Origin: Parapedobacter pyrenivorans
Lineage (GTDB): Bacteria; Bacteroidota; Bacteroidia; Sphingobacteriales; Sphingobacteriaceae
Direction of reading: 5' to 3'
DNA length: 64,000 nt
Assembly: GCF_014636865.1 (NCBI RefSeq)
Contig: NZ_BMER01000001.1
Span: forward strand, 2,778,718 to 2,842,717
Position numbers and translations under genes: made by a program
Notes under the pieces: model-generated
Database searches by the model: none
Seen by the model: only the letters and a program-made list of their open reading frames with translations
What the model was told of the DNA's origin: nothing
Shown here: piece by piece, positions 62,948-64,000 of the stretch
How the letters are laid out: each line of letters opens with the position of its first letter
How positions within the stretch are numbered: position 1 is the stretch's first letter

Positions 62948-63805
62948 ATGCAGCAGACCATGAAAATAATCGCCTTAGATTCTTCCAACGATACCCTGAT
63001 TGTTGCGCTCTTTGTGGTCATGGTGGTCGTATTGATCGCTGCATTGGTGGTGTTACGGGCCATGCGTGTGATGTTACGTGTTACAATGCCACACGTGCTG
63101 GAAGCAGAAAAAGTAAGTTTGACTGAGGCTAAGTTCGTACGGCGGAATCGACGCCAGCAGTGGTGGAACAAACTGATGGGACTGCGCCCGCTAGCGGAGG
63201 AAAAGGATCTCGTCATTGACCACGAATATGATGGCATTACCGAGTTGGACAATCCGGTTCCTGCCTGGTTCAACGGCATGTTTTACGCCAGCTTGGCCTT
63301 TGCTGTGGTTTACTTATGTGTATATCATGTGTTTGGTTGGGGGCTCAATCAAGATCAGGAGTACGACCGTGAAATGGCACGTGCGGAGCAGGCAAGGCAG
63401 GAGTGGCTGGCACAAGCTGCAGACAATGTTGACGAAAATACCGTAACGGTAGATACGGATCCCCAAACGGTGGCAGCCGGAATGGCGATCTTCACCCAGA
63501 ATTGCATCGCCTGCCATGGGGGAGCCGGCGAAGGAGGGATTGGACCAAACTTGGCGGATGACTACTGGCTTCACGGTGGCAAAGTGCAGGATATATTCAA
63601 GGTGATAAAGTATGGCGTACTGGATAAAGGCATGGTGCCTTGGGAGCAGAGCCTCACACCGGCGCAGATTGCCGAAGTGACGAACTACATCATTACGCTC
63701 CGTGGTACAAACCCACCAAATGCCAAGGATCCGCAGGGGGAAAAGGTTGAGTATGAGGCTAAGGAACACAGCGAAGCAGTTGATCCGGCCGCTACAGCGG
63801 GATAA
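62948..63805 (+). CDS. ccoP: cbb3 oxidase subunit III, mono-haem CcoP
   Basis: 285 residues. Two membrane helices (LIVALFVVMVVVLIAALVVL and the FixP_N-type ELDNPVPAWFNGMFYASLAFAVVYLCVYHVFGWG), then one cytochrome c domain with CIACHGGAGEGGIGPNLADDYW (Cys186, Cys189, His190). Proteobacterial CcoP has two haem domains; only one CxxCH is present here. The extra N-terminal helix is a Bacteroidota feature. It passes electrons from the periplasmic donor to CcoO. Starts directly after the ccoQ stop. Confidence 0.93.
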   Translation: MQQTMKIIALDSSNDTLIVALFVVMVVVLIAALVVLRAMRVMLRVTMPHVLEAEKVSLTEAKFVRRNRRQQWWNKLMGLRPLAEEKDLVIDHEYDGITELDNPVPAWFNGMFYASLAFAVVYLCVYHVFGWGLNQDQEYDREMARAEQARQEWLAQAADNVDENTVTVDTDPQTVAAGMAIFTQNCIACHGGAGEGGIGPNLADDYWLHGGKVQDIFKVIKYGVLDKGMVPWEQSLTPAQIAEVTNYIITLRGTNPPNAKDPQGEKVEYEAKEHSEAVDPAATAG

Positions 63806-63824
63806 ACAACGATAGGAAGATACC

Positions 63825-64000
63825 ATGGGTACAGCAGGAATGGCCGCGGAGTCAAAACCCAAACGCAACTGGATTTATGCCAAAAAGCCGGCAGGCAGGT
63901 GGTTCAACCGTCGGCAATGGTTTGGTTATACCCTATTGACGTTCTTTATTGCTGCCCCTTTTATCAAAATCGGCGGTGAACCGTTCCTATTGTTCAATAT
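63825..64000 (+). CDS. ccoG: Cytochrome c oxidase accessory protein CcoG, N-terminal fragment (cut by window edge)
   Basis: 58 residues visible (AKKPAGRWFNRRQWFGYTLLTFFIAAPFIKIGGEPFLLFN). The RRQWFGYTLL...PFIKIGGEPFLLFN segment is the first membrane helix region of CcoG/RdxA/FixG, an iron-sulphur membrane protein that reduces copper for cbb3 assembly. It follows ccoP by 19 bp in the same operon. The ferredoxin clusters lie beyond the window. Confidence 0.88.
   Translation, partial: MGTAGMAAESKPKRNWIYAKKPAGRWFNRRQWFGYTLLTFFIAAPFIKIGGEPFLLFN

Noticed and set aside
1-64000. tRNA, rRNA, CRISPR, riboswitch or prophage loci
   Set aside because: No cloverleaf-like or rRNA-like stretch, regular repeat-spacer array, known riboswitch core or phage gene cluster was found on reading; short structured RNAs could still be missed without a covariance search.

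Overview
The window reads as a chromosomal segment of a Bacteroidota bacterium, most likely of the Sphingobacteriaceae type, with roughly even GC. Evidence: several promoters have the Bacteroidota form (a TTTG-like -33 box, about 19-20 bp, then TAnnTTTG) upstream of Lrp, TetR, dnaE2 and a response regulator; Shine-Dalgarno sequences are scarce; and the gene content is typical (fused ccoNO, CusCBA-like pumps, AI-2E permease, ClpC, PadR plus small membrane protein). No rRNA, tRNA, CRISPR array, phage or full-length insertion sequence was recognised.

Layout. 1-9.7 kb: 5' part of clpB, a padR pair, a LOG-family gene, recR, an SDR, an operon of a split 5'-nucleotidase with an MFS carrier, and an Lrp regulator with an EamA exporter. 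9.9-16.1 kb: a TetR-controlled tripartite RND pump with near-identical operators before tetR and before the pump. 16.2-25.6 kb: cold shock protein, KAS III-like enzyme, AI-2E permease, RNase R, exonuclease, PBP1C, a 141-bp MITE-like insertion, a Fur-type regulator. 25.7-30.7 kb: transaldolase, MFS, DinB, EamA and a DnaQ/GIY-YIG fusion. 30.7-38.4 kb: a heavy-metal CzcA/CusA-type efflux operon with its own two-component system and a set of CTAATC repeats before the pump genes. 38.6-48.9 kb: a cytochrome/DUF1549/DUF1553 protein with a DUF1501 partner, an isolated dnaE2, a glycosyltransferase, and an ECF sigma factor with a predicted anti-sigma/beta-barrel fusion. 49-51.5 kb: clpC.

51.7-64 kb is the most coherent region: a low-oxygen respiration island. 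ettA is followed without a gap by a FixL-like haem-PAS histidine kinase and then by a response regulator whose receiver domain is fused to a Crp/Fnr DNA-binding module. Next come a small Cys-tailed protein, hemN, ccoI, ccoS, the fused ccoNO, ccoQ, ccoP and the start of ccoG. Two palindromes of the form AGTGAT-N4-ATCACT lie before the hemN/ccoI operon and before ccoNO, each centred exactly 51.5 bp upstream of the -7 box. The inference is a shortened FixL-FixJ-FixK circuit: oxygen sensing by the kinase, phosphotransfer to the receiver, and direct Fnr-type activation of cbb3 oxidase and haem genes.
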